A stretch of DNA of 64,000 bases from Armillaria gallica (lineage: Eukaryota > Basidiomycota > Agaricomycetes > Agaricales > Physalacriaceae): the NCBI GenBank assembly GCA_037576215.1, contig JBANDB010000003.1:4216001-4280000 (forward strand), in the 5' to 3' direction. Shown here piece by piece: positions 34,396 to 46,107 of this stretch (within the stretch, counting starts at the first letter, position 1; every line of letters starts with the position of its first letter). The notes beneath the pieces were generated by a model. It was given only the letters and a program-made list of their open reading frames with translations, had not been told where the DNA came from and did not search any database. Both the position numbers and the translations under genes were made by a program.

Positions 34396-36264
34396 ATGGC
34401 TCCAGTCCCGTCCTTGGAGGCATCCCAACAAACTCACATCGACGACCTTGTCCAGCGAAATCGCTCTCTCGAGCATGCCGCCAAGTTGCTTCGCGATGAC
34501 CTTGACAGTGAAAAGGCCCGTTCAAAGCATGCCTTGTCTGACGTCCACAAACGATGGAAGGCTGACCAGAAAGAGTGGCACGAAGGCGTCGACGTCCTGC
34601 TGTCCTGCCATCGCATAGTTCTGTGGCGCAAGACCATCGACCTTCAAACCGAGAGGCTCAACTTTCTCAAGGAGGAAGAGGACATTAGGCTCGGAAAGAT
34701 TTCTCGCCTGCAGCGCGATTACAGGATTACACAATTCCAGCAGAGCGAGAGTCAATATGTCTCTCGCCAGGAACTCCTGGATGCCGAAATAGATGCTTTG
34801 AACAGAAAGCAGATCACCCAAAAGGACAAGTGGAAGGCTCATAGTGCCGAGCTCCTCTCTCGCGTTCAAGATAGAGAAACCAGGCTCGGGGCTGCTACCA
34901 TCGAGGTTGATAGATTGTCGGTGTGGTACCCTACATTCTTCTACACGCTGTCTAAATACTCATTTACCCTCAGGAAGAACTGACCGCTCAACGTGAAGAG
35001 ACTGCTCGCCAAAAGAACATGTACCAATCCACAACTCCCCAACTGGACCGTCTACGTCTACAAATCGAGGGTGCCGAAGCAAAGCACGCCGAACTAAATC
35101 GAGAGAACGAAGATCTTCGACGCGCCAAGCACGAGCTAGACCGCCAGCTTTCAAAATGGCAAAATCTCGAGACCAAAGGCGGGGCTGATATGGAGAAGGA
35201 GAGAAAGCGACGAATCGAACTCGAAGCTGAAGTTCAGGCACTTCAGAATCGGTTGGAAAAATTCAAGGAGAAGGAGAAGCATAAGGTTGAAAAGTTGAAG
35301 GAATCCCTGACGGAGTGGAAGGTGTGTAAAATGTCTGTTCGACTTGACTGTTGGCTAACTATCTTGTAAAGACCCACGCAGAGTCAGAGCAGGAGGTTTT
35401 GGAGGAAACAAAGCAACGCCTTGAGCAAGCCGAAAAGAAGAACGCGAAATTGAAAGCTGCGCTGGAAAAGGAACGCACAAAGGCAAAGGTACGCGTCATT
35501 TGCTACTCTTCTTCCCAGGTCCTGATGCCGCTGTGCAGACGACCAAAGCCGACGTGGAAATCAATGAAGAAGACGGCGAAGGAGAAGAACAAACCAAAAT
35601 CCCAGCATCTTCACATTCATCCACACCTCAGCCCCGACCCAAGTCGCGAGCTAAATCCAATCCTGCGCCCAAAGTAGAAACTACAGAAGTGGAGAGCGGT
35701 GAGGTTGAGGAACTCTTGCTAGGAAAGAAGAAAGGCAAAGGCAAAGCTACCGAAAGCAGCACCAAATCTACCATGTCTCGATCCAAATCACGATCAGGCA
35801 TACCCGACGAAAGTGACATTGAGGAAATACCAGCTCCGAAACCTGCGTCGAAGACAACCAAAGGGAAATCGAAACGCAAGGCTGCCAGTCCTGATAGCGT
35901 CGTCGAAGTTGAAGCGCCCAAAACGAGGAAGAGAGCTGGGAGTGAAGTGACGGATACCGCCCCCACGGCCAAACGAGCGAGGTCCGTGACGGTGAGCCGG
36001 GCAGACAGTGTTCAGCCGACGAAGAAATTACGAAAGATAAACATCTTCGCTCCTCCTACCGGTCCCGCGTTCAATTTTGGCGCTCAGGTATGTACGCGTG
36101 TTCTTTCAGCTATTACGGCCGAGCTGATCTGTGTGCAGGAGGGTGCTAGTGGTTTGAACATACCGACAGCGTTGTCTCCAGTGAAAGAATCTGAAGTGCC
36201 GCCTCGCGCTTCCACTTTCAGTTCACTCAGCAAGTATACCGGGAGTATTGCGCGTCGGGCGTAG
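34396..36264 (+). CDS. coiled-coil protein with basic Ser-rich tail, unknown function
   Basis: Starts at 34396 ([20 protein letters not shown]). Several exons splice together (introns near 34921-34974, 35323-35371, 35489-35518, 36088-36138). The first 330 residues or so are strongly helical and heptad-like, with many Lys/Glu/Arg/Leu ([40 protein letters not shown]). The second half is Pro/Ser/Lys-rich with nuclear-type basic clusters (KSKRKAA, KTRKRAG, KKLRKI) and ends [20 protein letters not shown]. SPxK sites suggest CDK control. I do not recognise the family; a chromosome, spindle or kinetochore role is possible but not shown. The start is 54 bp from the divergent Gly/Met-rich gene. Confidence 0.75.
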
Positions 36265-36675
36265 CAGCTGCATCTATACGTTATTTAAATACTGTATCAT
36301 TCACAGATCATCTCCGTAAGTACAATAGTGAGTGATGATAATAGTACATGTAGCCACATCATGAAACTCCTCCCTGCGTGGAACCAATCGCAGTCGGAGC
36401 GATTAAAGAGGCAAATACACTCTCACAATCCACACAAGTAAACGTGAATACCCATCACGCCCCATAGTTCAGCAAAACGCCTACACGGAACGGGATGGAC
36501 ATCGTGGTTGTTGGTAATTAGTGAAGAGCATCAAAATTTTTTTGGCTGTTTATAGGGTTGAATCGGAGCTCAAAAGGTAATCAAAGTCCGCAGAGGTTCC
36601 GTTCCGCACGTTGAACGACGTCCGGATGTTGATCAACCAAATACATTCTGACCTTACTTATGCACCTCGACGACC
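36265..36675. other. intergenic region before alpha-amylase
   Basis: About 410 bp between a stop and a start on the same strand. No gene seen. GGTTGAATCGGAGC and nearby AT-rich sequence around 36530-36560 may be promoter, without clear elements. Confidence 0.35.
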
Positions 36676-39189
36676 ATGAACTTCTTTGAGAGCATCAAGC
36701 GATGGCTGTTCCCCGCCCCGGCCTTGAGTCACATGCGCCTTGGTCCAGACGACAGTCAAGACAATCCTCTAATGGTCGGTTCACTCGTCCCACAAAACCT
36801 CGCTGAACCCCCTCTCCCAAGATCCAATTCTTCACCTGGAACTCCCACCATCCCGACATGAGCTGGTGGCAACATTTTGAATCCGAACTACCCCGCCTGT
36901 CCGAGCTGGGCTTCACACAAGTCTGGCTACCCCCGCCCAACAAAGCGGCTTGGAAGGTAAAAAATTTCGGGTTCGCTGGCGCTTTTTGTTTTTACTGACG
37001 CGTGTAGGACGGGAGGGGATATGATGCGTATGATTTGGTATTATCGCTGGCTCTCCGTGTACCGCGATCGGCTAATGCAGCCCGTATAGTGGGATTTAGG
37101 TGAATTCGACCAAAAGGGGGGTATCCCGACCCGGTGGGGCACCAAGGAAGAGTTCCTACACGCTTGTGACGTTGCAAAACGGTACAAGATCGACGTTATA
37201 ATTGATGCCGTTCTTAACGTAAGTTCAGAAGACCACATCCTATAAAAGTGCTCACGCCACTTTCCAGCATAAACTTGGGGGAGACCGAAGAGAATCGTTT
37301 AGTGCTGTTCCTGTCAACCCGCAAAATCGGTTGAAGAACGAGGGTAGACCGAGGGAAATCGAGGTGAAAGATGGTCGAGGTCTATATGCAAGTATTTGAC
37401 TTGATCGTTCTAGGGATGGACCGCCTTCGATTTTCCTGGACGGGGGGGAAAGGTGAATACTCCAATCATCTTCAACTGTATATCTCCATGCCTATATTAT
37501 TCCCCCAAGTACAGCACATTCCGCTGGAACCAGACTCATTTTTCTGGTTCGTCTATGTGTTCTTTCATGTCTGTTTTTTTTTTTTGAAATTATCTTATAG
37601 GCCTTGATTGGGACGACAGGACGCGTACGAAAGGCATCTATCGAATAGAGGGCCCCGGCCACAAAGGATGGTCGAAGAATGTTGATAGAGAACTGGGAAA
37701 CTATGATTACCTGCTCGGCATAGACGTGAAATCAGTGCTCATTTAATGTACTACCTACCTATGCTGACATATGGCACAGATTGATCACCGACATCCCGCC
37801 GTTCAAGAAGATCTATTCAGTTGGGGGTCCTGGATATTGCAGGTGAGCTTAGATTGATTCGTAGTAACAGTATGTTCATCCTGCAGACCACCGGGGCTGT
37901 CGGCTTTCGTCTTGATGCGATAAAGCACATAGACCAAAAGTTTCTCATCAGTTTTGTAAGTCGTTATCGTGCAAGAGAGTGCTTGTATGCTTGAACAGCG
38001 TTGAAGATAGAGCGTGCTCGGTCCCAAAATTCCAGAATGCTGGCGGTCTGTGAGTCGTTCTGCTCTCCCTTCTTCCGTCATATTGCTCATGGCGGATAGC
38101 TGAATACTGGTCCGGAGAGTACGTAGACCGTTTCGGACTCCCCCCGTCCAACTCCTGATTTCTCACCAGCGTCAAATCGATAATGCCGTACATACGAGCA
38201 TTCAAAGGGCAGGTGCGCGCGCATGGTTCATTCCCTTGTGCAAATGGCTTATTGTTACACTGGCAAAGACTGCGTTTTTCGATGTTCCCCTACACATGAA
38301 TTTCAATCAAGCCAGCCTACATTGGACTAGATACGACCTTAGAACTATTCTGAATAACACACTTGCTAAGCTCAAACCTCGGGATGCTGTTACCTTTGTG
38401 GATAACCACGAGTAAGTGCATCTTACTCTCTCATCAGCTCGCGATATGCAGCTAAGTCATTATAGTACGGTGAGTCCTAAAGTCAATGATGCGTGTCTAT
38501 ACAAGTGAATGATCGCACGGTCTTAGGTTGAAGGTCAAAGTTTGGAAAGCTGGGTATTTAAATCTCACGTCGTTGGATTGAATTTATTTTGATTTTTCAA
38601 TCAGGTTGGTAGCAATTTCAAGATTCAGGCCTACACCTTAATCCTGCTGAGAGGAGAGGGCTACCCGTATTTCCTTTCTCGTCATTCCAGTATCGTCTTC
38701 TGAAGAATATTACAGCTGCGTCTTCTACGGCGATATCTATCCAGACTTTGAATGCTACGACGCAGAAGTTGCTCGTAATGTTACACGGCTTATCGCGGCT
38801 CGGAAGCTGTATGCTTACGGCCCTACGCATGAATATCCGCACGATAAAACTTGCATAGGGTTCGTTCGGATGGGTGATTCGACGCACCAAGGATGTGCGG
38901 TCTTATTGAGCAACAAGGAAGAGTGAGTACTCGCCCAAGGCTACTGTACCGCATGTCTCATGCAACACTCGTAGGTCCGGAGACTTCGTGCATAGTGTCA
39001 AAATGAACGTTGGCTTGGTAAGTGATCCAATAACTTGATGCTCTCAGGACAATTGACTTGGGATAGCAAAATGCCGGGTCCTGCTTCAAAAGCTGGATGT
39101 CCGACGGAGGCCGAGTAGATATAGATGCTGAAGGCTGGGGGATTTTTACTTGCTTCCCTAACTATGTCCAAGTTTGGGTTAGGGTATGA
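36676..39189 (+). CDS. intracellular alpha-amylase, GH13 subfamily 5-like
   Basis: An intron-rich gene. The spliced protein runs DNPLMIQFFTWNSHHPDMSW, then DVIIDAVLNHKLGGDRRESF (region I), GWTAFDFPGRGGKYSTFRWN, GAVGFRLDAIKHID (region II, nucleophile Asp), AVSEYWSG rebuilt across an intron (region III, acid Glu) and TFVDNHDT rebuilt across two introns (region IV, Asp). All three catalytic acids are present. The N-terminus MNFFESIKRWLFPAPA is not a clear signal peptide, as expected for the bacterial-like cytosolic maltooligosaccharide-forming type found in fungi. The C-terminus ends NYVQVWVRV. It hydrolyses internal alpha-1,4-glucan bonds. Its 3' end converges with that of a sugar transporter 160 bp away. 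Confidence 0.9.
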
Positions 39190-39350
39190 ACGTTTATTCA
39201 ACGAGGGACTGGTATGAAATGGACAACAACGGACTAAAACTACTGATACAAGTCGGATACTGGACTGGACTGTTACTCGCATGCAAGGAACGAATATTGA
39301 AACAGAGTGTAAAAATACAAAAAAGTTCGAACGACATTCACGGGTTTCAA

Positions 39351-41866
39351 TCAGATCGCTTTTCCTACTTCCGAGTCCGTGCACACAGAGCGTTCTACCG
39401 CTACCCTCAGCATGGGTTGGGAACTCTCGAAGATGTCGTGCTTGTGATCTCTGTCGTCGGAGTGGCTTGATGGCCTCTCCTGAAGCTGGAGAGCCAGGCC
39501 CCGGTTCATCGTCAAAGTAGCGGCTTCGCCTCCCATATTTGCTAGGTCCTGGGGCTGCTCGTCGCCGTCGAACAACGCAGCAGTTTCTTCGAGGGTGCGC
39601 CCTACAGAATGAATTAGTAGGATTGCCATAGGTTTCAGATCAAACATGATACCTTTAGTTTCCACTATGAAGGCCAACACGAACACCAATTCAATGACAA
39701 GCCACCCGCAATAAACGATGTAATACCACCATCCGATAGCGTCAATTGCCCACGGATTAACACACTGATTGAAAGCGGATGTCAACATGATCGCAATATT
39801 CTAATCTTCATCAGTAAATCCCTCGACATAACTTGAACAGAAAAGCACCATAACAGCGAACCCTTTGGCTCGAATTTTATATGGGAGGATTTCCAAGGTG
39901 TAGGCCACAAGCATTGGGGTGTAGGCTATGCCGTAAAAGAAATAGAAGAGGAAAATGAGCGGGATGGTAGCTGTGCGATGAAACAGTAGCTTCAGTATAA
40001 CCTAATAAAGTAGTGCAACTACCATACCCTTTGCGGCAGACGCTTTTTTGAATTCATTGAAGAGGGCTTCGGTGATGGTCCAACAGCCGAATGCTGTGAT
40101 AGATCAGCGCGGTTCAGGAATGTTGTGATATGATAGCTTACCGAATAACATACCAGAGTTTGAGATGATGAATAGCATACGTCGACCTACCCAGTCGATA
40201 AGAGAGGCAGCAGACAACGCGACGACAAGGTTGAAGACCTGGTGTAACGATACCGTTAACACGAGTCACGAAAATAGAGAAGGTAAACAGAAACCTGGAG
40301 GCCACCATTGATTGCAGCCTTTGTCTCTGGCTTCGTAATACCGACTCCTTCGAGCACCAAGTTGATATAGTATGAGACTAATCCATTACCACTACAAAAC
40401 ATTGTTGTCAGCAAAGCTCCGAGAACGGCAAAATATCGTTCACCTCCACTGAGAGAAGATAGCGATGGCCAGAACAAGCATCATCCTCCTCCTGTTGCCA
40501 GGTGTAGACACTAAGGATAAGTAGGAGGTACTTTTATTGATGTCTTCCTCTATTCGAAGGGCATGCCTAATTTGTGCGAGTTCAAATACCACTGAAACAG
40601 CATCAAAGAGTGCACAGACGAAACCAAAATACGGACGTACCAAGTGGGTCACGTTCGTCTCCACCATTCGCGTGGTACTTGGCGAGAATACGCCCCGCTT
40701 TTCCTTCCTGTAGTTCTAACGGTTAGGAAGTGGTCGTAGACATGGAAAGCAGCATTGTACGGACGTAACCCTTTGATACAAGGTAACGGGGACTTTCTGG
40801 GGTAAACCTTATTCGTGACTTGCGTCAGTTCTAGGATGCATGGAGATATGTGGTAGACACACACCATATTAAGCAGACCTGCAACAACGGTGCAACGGCT
40901 TGAATGAGCGTGGGGACGCGCCACGACCATATGCTTCCCTCAGCATGAATAAAGGACCCGTAGCAAACCTACCATCAAGTAAACAAACATTTATATAGTG
41001 GAGCCAGGAACAAGACGTACCCATGCTGAGATTATACTGCCGAAGTACCAGCTTGAGTTGTAGAAAGACGTGATCTTCCCTCTCTTTCATACCTACTGTC
41101 AGGGACTTTGTCTAAGCTTATAGCAATTGAACATACCTGAGTTGGGTAGGCCAATTCAAGTAGGAGAAGAGGCGCGGAATTCGTACAGAACGCAAGACCG
41201 CAGCCGACTACGAAGGACGTTCTCCGGGGTCAGCAACCACAAAGTATTTCAACAGAGATACGTACGGATAACCCTAGCAACGATGAAAACTTTCACAGAG
41301 GATGCCGAAAACTGAATTGCAACTCCACATAGCAAAATGACGGAGCCAATGAACAAGGCTGCCCTACGCCCTAAGATATCTGCAGCGAAAGGCGTCAACG
41401 GAAGGCACTAATAGAAAGTGAGCTTGACGACGTCTCGTTGGGCATGTCGCGCACAATGAAAGCCCCCATGTTTTGCGCCGACTGAATGACGCCTGAAAGA
41501 AACTTTTGAGGAACGTCCACGACTTGAGGTTGTCACGAAAAACTCACCCAAGGTGACGCCTTCAGGATGTCCGAAGAAATCTTGCCAGTCAGGTAAAATT
41601 TGCAGCCCTATGAACGAAGATGTGTTACCTTCTCCAAGCCCACTTGGACAAACGCTCACCATTAATGAGAGACGAGTCAAGACCGTTCACCGATGACGTG
41701 AGGAGAGGGAGAAATAGACATAGATTCAGTAACAGGATGCCTGTACGTGTCCTTCATGAGCAGTTCTGAGGACAAAAACGACACGAAAATTACCGCGATT
41801 CGTCCACCAAGGACCTTGATGTATGAAATCCACTATGGTCCACTCGGGGTTAGAGCCGGGAGCCAT
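39351..41866 (-). CDS. MFS sugar transporter (hexose/lactose permease type)
   Basis: About 12 exons. Exon 1 reads MAPGSNPEWTIVDFIHQGPW, spliced to LCLFLPLLTSSVNGLDSSLI. Later parts include LQILPDWQDFFGHPEGVTLG, the DILGRRAALFIGS loop (a D-x-x-GRR sugar porter motif), SPRYL-type and SIWSWRVPTLIQA-type segments, a run with IDWVGRRM, and the end WWYYIVYCGWLVIELVFVLA, then VETKGRTLEETAALFDG joined across an intron. That last block is typical of fungal sugar porters. A roughly 65-residue hydrophilic tail follows. It should sit in the plasma membrane; the sugar cannot be told. Exon limits in 40.0-41.6 kb were not traced fully. Confidence 0.82.
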
Positions 41867-42603
41867 GACAAACCGTAAGGTCGATGGTAAAAGATGTAAA
41901 GAGAGAGTGGAAAGGCTCCCACTTGTGATTTCCAGATTCTCTTATACTTATACAGGCGGACCCAATTGACCTCAGTCAATCACAAGCTAGTCAAGTGTTC
42001 AAATGCGGGGTAACAGAGAGGCCCGGAGGCTATCTGAGTTCCTTCTCTTCACAACGGGCAACATCTGGGTTAATCGCGGCACCGATACATCGGGAATAGG
42101 CGTCTGGTGTCGTCTGGTGTACGAGAAGGTGAAGCGAACCTTATTCCTAGGCGAAGAAATCCCGGTCAGACTCCAACCCTCTAGAAATATGACGCAACCG
42201 ACGTGTCTTCGAGCTTGGGTCATGTCCTGGAAGACGGAGATTTATCGCATCCACGAAGGGGAAAAGCAACAATTCATATTAGCATCGAGGTCACAAGAAC
42301 TGTAACGTGCGGTGAAGGGATTTGCCGGTCCGTTGATAGAGGGAGAGTAAAACTGGAAGGAGATGGATGTACATGGAAAAGAAAGTCACATACGGTCAAA
42401 TGAGTCAACGGTCAAAAAACGGCGGTCCCTGCGAGTGAGACTGACCACGATGAGTCGGATACCCTGAGTAGAACAGGCATCTCTGTTTCCTTAGTTTGAA
42501 GACCTGGTATAGACAATGTTAGAGCGCTGAGGAAAAACAGGATGAAGCAATTCTGAGTTTTACTGGCCTAGAATAGTCTATCACTTTAATCAAACAGGAA
42601 CTC
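41867..42603. other. intergenic region; start of inverted-duplication arm B
   Basis: The sugar transporter promoter is followed, from about 42150, by sequence that reverse-complements to 26904-27270. An insertion of about 100 bp near 42210-42330 is not in arm A. A CGTCTGGTGT repeat occurs twice in a row near 42100-42119. No gene is supported. Confidence 0.4.
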
Positions 42604-43230
42604 TCAAGTAGAATACAAACGCTCCTTGTCTATATACTCGGAAATAGCCGGCGGAACCTTGTCCCGCCATGTCCCCTTGCCTGACTTGATAGCATTCCTG
42701 ACTGCAGTCGAACTGTGCGCCAGAAACTCGTCCGAGATCGCCGCCGGTACGACCTTGTCTTTTGCCCCGACCCGCTCCACCGCCGCCCAGACGTCAATCC
42801 CGCCGGATCCCGCCCTAGGCGCATACACGATCCTCGCCCGACTCTCAAAGAAGAACTCTCTCAGCTCGGTAACCATGTCCTTGTAGTACCTCTCTGCAAA
42901 TACCCTCTCCACCGTATCCCAACCCATCAAGAAATCCCACGTCGCACTTGGCATCTCTGCGTGCAGCCTCCGCGCCTTGCCTACGAACGTCGGTTCATCG
43001 ATGATCGCTATATGGAATCCCAGGAGTGCCATCATGCTTTGGCGCTGGGCAAAAGTGGCATCCCCAGGTGCGAGTTTCTTGTCAGCGTTGGCCGTAGAGA
43101 GCATAAGAATCCTGGCATCGTAGTCATTGCCAGAGCGGGCAAGGGCGAGGTGGGCGAGAGTCGGAGGGTTGAAGGACGAGTCGAGGATGAGCACTTTGGC
43201 TCCGTGGCGGAGTTGGGGAAGAAGGGACAT
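42604..43230 (-). CDS. nucleotidylyltransferase, NMNAT/POF1-like, copy B
   Basis: A single exon, 208 residues, the same length as copy A and nearly identical (a handful of changes, such as ALARSGND for ALTRCGND, STANAD for STTNAD, FHIAII for FHITVI, FLAHSS for FLAQSS, GKGTW for GNGTW). It keeps FNPPTLAHLAL and SSTAVRNAIKSG, so both active-site motifs are intact. It is transcribed away from P450-7 across a 725 bp shared region, as copy A is from P450-5. Both copies stay open with mild changes, which argues that both are, or recently were, under selection. The enzyme class transfers AMP to a mononucleotide such as NMN. Confidence 0.85.
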   Translation of the reverse strand: MSLLPQLRHGAKVLILDSSFNPPTLAHLALARSGNDYDARILMLSTANADKKLAPGDATFAQRQSMMALLGFHIAIIDEPTFVGKARRLHAEMPSATWDFLMGWDTVERVFAERYYKDMVTELREFFFESRARIVYAPRAGSGGIDVWAAVERVGAKDKVVPAAISDEFLAHSSTAVRNAIKSGKGTWRDKVPPAISEYIDKERLYST

Positions 43231-43955
43231 CGTGAGTGACGTAATGTTGATGCGATCAGTCGCGACGCCTCTTTCACTTCTACCACCACCGCCCGAGTTC
43301 TCTAACTGTAAAGCCCTGGATTACCTATAGTAAAGGGAAATGAAATCGAATGCAGTAGGTCCTATTGGAATCTGGTTGAAACTTGCAGCTCAAGGCTGCC
43401 CCACCGCCACGATGTGATTACTCCATCCAACCAACATCCAACAGAAAGGTTCTACATCTCACCTGTCGCCGCGATCAGGTCCCCGGCCCCGGCTACATTT
43501 GCACCCGTTTCCAGTTTGTATTCTTGGAGGTCGGCGCCAAGTTCTGGCGGATTTAGACAGTATACTTCTTAGATCTCACTCCATCAGGCGGTCAATTATA
43601 TTCCTGGCCATATAGACTATGTCCACATGGTCCCAGCCTATTGCCACCTAGTTCCTTTGTCCAAGGCGAGCAGAAACCTACTTTTACTACCGGTATCCGA
43701 ACCAGTCATTCCTAAATTCAAGTTTAGTTACTGTCAGGCGACGCGACCAAGAGCTACCGGTGCAGGGGTGAGATAAAAGAACTGGTTCCATATGCACTCG
43801 TTTGATTCCAGGCCATCATATGTTCTGCTTCAAACCCGTTTGTGAAGAACACAAGGACAGACGGGAGATAAGGTCTTTGACTTATGGAACGGTGCGACTC
43901 CTTAAGAATGAGAGCATAGAGAACCAACTGTGTTATCCGCGGCAACTCTTTCGCA
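43231..43955. promoter_or_regulatory. divergent region of nucleotidylyltransferase B and P450-7
   Basis: Inverted copy of 25550-26276. It retains TGACGTAA (the TTACGTCA octamer) beside the nucleotidylyltransferase start, and TTTGTCCAAGGCG (43656-43668) plus TTTTACTACC on the P450 side. No gene. Confidence 0.5.
43656..43668 (+). promoter_or_regulatory. conserved P450 upstream element, P450-7 copy
   Basis: TTTGTCCAAGGCG, the reverse complement of the CGCCTTGGACAAA core, about 288 bp before the P450-7 start. Confidence 0.45.
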
Positions 43956-46107
43956 ATGAACTATCTTCTTCTACTAGCTTCACTTGGCGCCTTATTGTTA
44001 CATCGCCTGCTGAGCTCAATTCGGCGCCGCCATTTGCCTCTCCCTCCCGGCCCCAGGGGTCTTCCGCTCATAGGCAACCTCTGGGATGTACCCGCAGAGT
44101 ACCCATGGATTACCTACGCTCAATGGGCTGCTACTTACGGCGACGTCTTCTACTTGGATACTCCTGGAAATCCAACCGTTGTAATCAACTCTGCCCAAGC
44201 CGCGACGGATATCTTCGAAAAACGTTCCGGGATTTATTCGGATAGACCAGGTATGGGTAGAGAATAGTCCAACGTCTCAGAGTTGGTAACGCCTTGTAGA
44301 TTTCACCATGACACATTTAGCGGGATGGGGGACCATCTTGACTTTCATGAGATATTCGAACTGGTGGAGGTCCGTACAATCACGGTCTCTGTTGATATTG
44401 TCTAATGTCTCCTCGTAGGAGGCATCGCCGAATGCTTCACGAATACTTCCAGCTTCGTTCAGTTCCGGCGTACTATCCCGTACAAATGAAAACGACGTCG
44501 GTCCTATTACAACAGTTGCTTGAATCCCCCGATGGGATTTTTCATCATGTTCGCCAGTACGTACCGGCAGCAATGTTCGTGGAAAGGAAACTGACGACCT
44601 TCTAGCTACGCTGGCTCAATCATCATGAAAACCGTTTATGGATATGATGTCAATCCGGATGGCGATCAATTTGTAGGACTGGTGGATCGGGCTCTGGAAA
44701 GTGTTCGTATCACTGGGAATGTAGGGACGTTTCTCGTTGACTACATCCCCGGTTTGAAATACCTTCCACGTGAGAGTTGGCTGACTGTCGGATTCACATT
44801 AATTCTCACTCATTCATACAGGGTGGTTTCCTGGTACGAAATTTATGAGCCTTGCGGACGCCTGGAGAAAGGAGGTCGAGGCTATGCAAGAAGAGCCATT
44901 TATATACGCCGCAGATTCACTGGTATGTTCTTACATCTTCATTCATTCTCGTTGGTCACGTTGACTCGACTCCAGAGTAATGGCACGGCCCCGTCTTCAT
45001 TGGTCTCCGTAAACCTAGCGAAGATGAAGAATATCAGTGTGTCAGAGAAGAAGACACACCTTGAAGTCATCAGGAATACTGCTGGGGTAGCCTTTGCCGG
45101 TAGGTTCCATTCGGTGTTTCTCGCCGAGCATCTAATCTTACGTCTTGGTTAGCGGGTGCTGACACAGTAGGGTTTGCTTTGTGTATCATTTGAATTCGTC
45201 TTATTGTTGCACAGACTGTGTCGACTATCCTTTCTGCAATACTCGCTTTCCTTCTTTATCCTGAGGTACAGGCGAAGGCACAAGCTGAGCTCGACGCTGT
45301 GGTCGGGCACGCCCGACTGCCAAATTTCGATGACCATGCGCAGTTGCCATATATCAATGCTGTTGTCTTGGAAGCATTGAGATGGAATCCTGTGGTGCCA
45401 ATGGGTATGTGATCTCATTCTTATCCACGAATCGGAGTTCATAGCTTTCGATTCAGGCGTGGCTCATCGTTCTGTGAAAGAGGATGTTTATAGAGGTTAT
45501 TACATTCCTGCGGGTATGAATAGAATGCGTTTTCCCCGTCGGTTTATGCTTATCCCCCTTGTAGGCGCGGCCGTCATCGGCAACGTTTGGTGAGTGTCAA
45601 TTGAATATCAGTCTGTAACTTGTAGGCTTCAGATTGACACTCGGTGTACCAGGGCCATACTGCACGACGAGAAAGATTATCCAAACCCACTAGTCTTCGA
45701 TCCCAGCAGGTTCATGCCCGAGGACGGAAAAGAACCCCAACCGGAACCCACAGCCGCGTTTGGTTTTGGGAGACGGTGCGTCTGAAATGTTCCATCCAGC
45801 CTCAGCCGTAGCCGATATCTGCCCAGCATCTGTCCCGGTCGTCATCTTGCATTGAATACCGTGTGGATCGCCGTCGCGTGTATGGCGGCGACTTTGTCTT
45901 TCTCCAAGGCCGTGGATTCTGAAGGACGTGTCGTTGAGCCTAGCGATGCTTATACAGATGGCTTTCTGAGGTAGGTCTTCTGCCCTTGACCACCCTGATG
46001 ACTACTTCATTGTAAACTTCATACTTAGCTTTCCGGCACCTTTCAAATGCATGATCAAGGCGCGTTCCGCTCAGGCAGAGGCATTGATAGATTTAGCAGA
46101 GTTGTAA
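43956..46107 (+). CDS. cytochrome P450 monooxygenase, copy 7 (P450-7)
   Basis: Exon 1 is 43956-44250: [20 protein letters not shown], a basic [19 protein letters not shown] hinge and YSDRPG. About twelve further exons splice with GT-AG introns of about 50 nt into an intact protein of about 500 residues. Motifs are AGADTT (join at about 45150-45215), [14 protein letters not shown] and [14 protein letters not shown] (join at about 45777-45831), ending [21 protein letters not shown]. This copy was the cleanest template for reading the others. It is the inverted-duplicate partner of P450-5; small changes (PRG for PKG, SGIYSD for SGNYSD, DHAQ for DRAQ) show some divergence since the copy event. 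Substrate unknown. Confidence 0.92.

Noticed and set aside
42626..43239. Plus-strand frames opposite nucleotidylyltransferase B (and the same opposite A)
   Set aside because: Shadows of the highly GC-rich coding strand; the minus frame has the family motifs.
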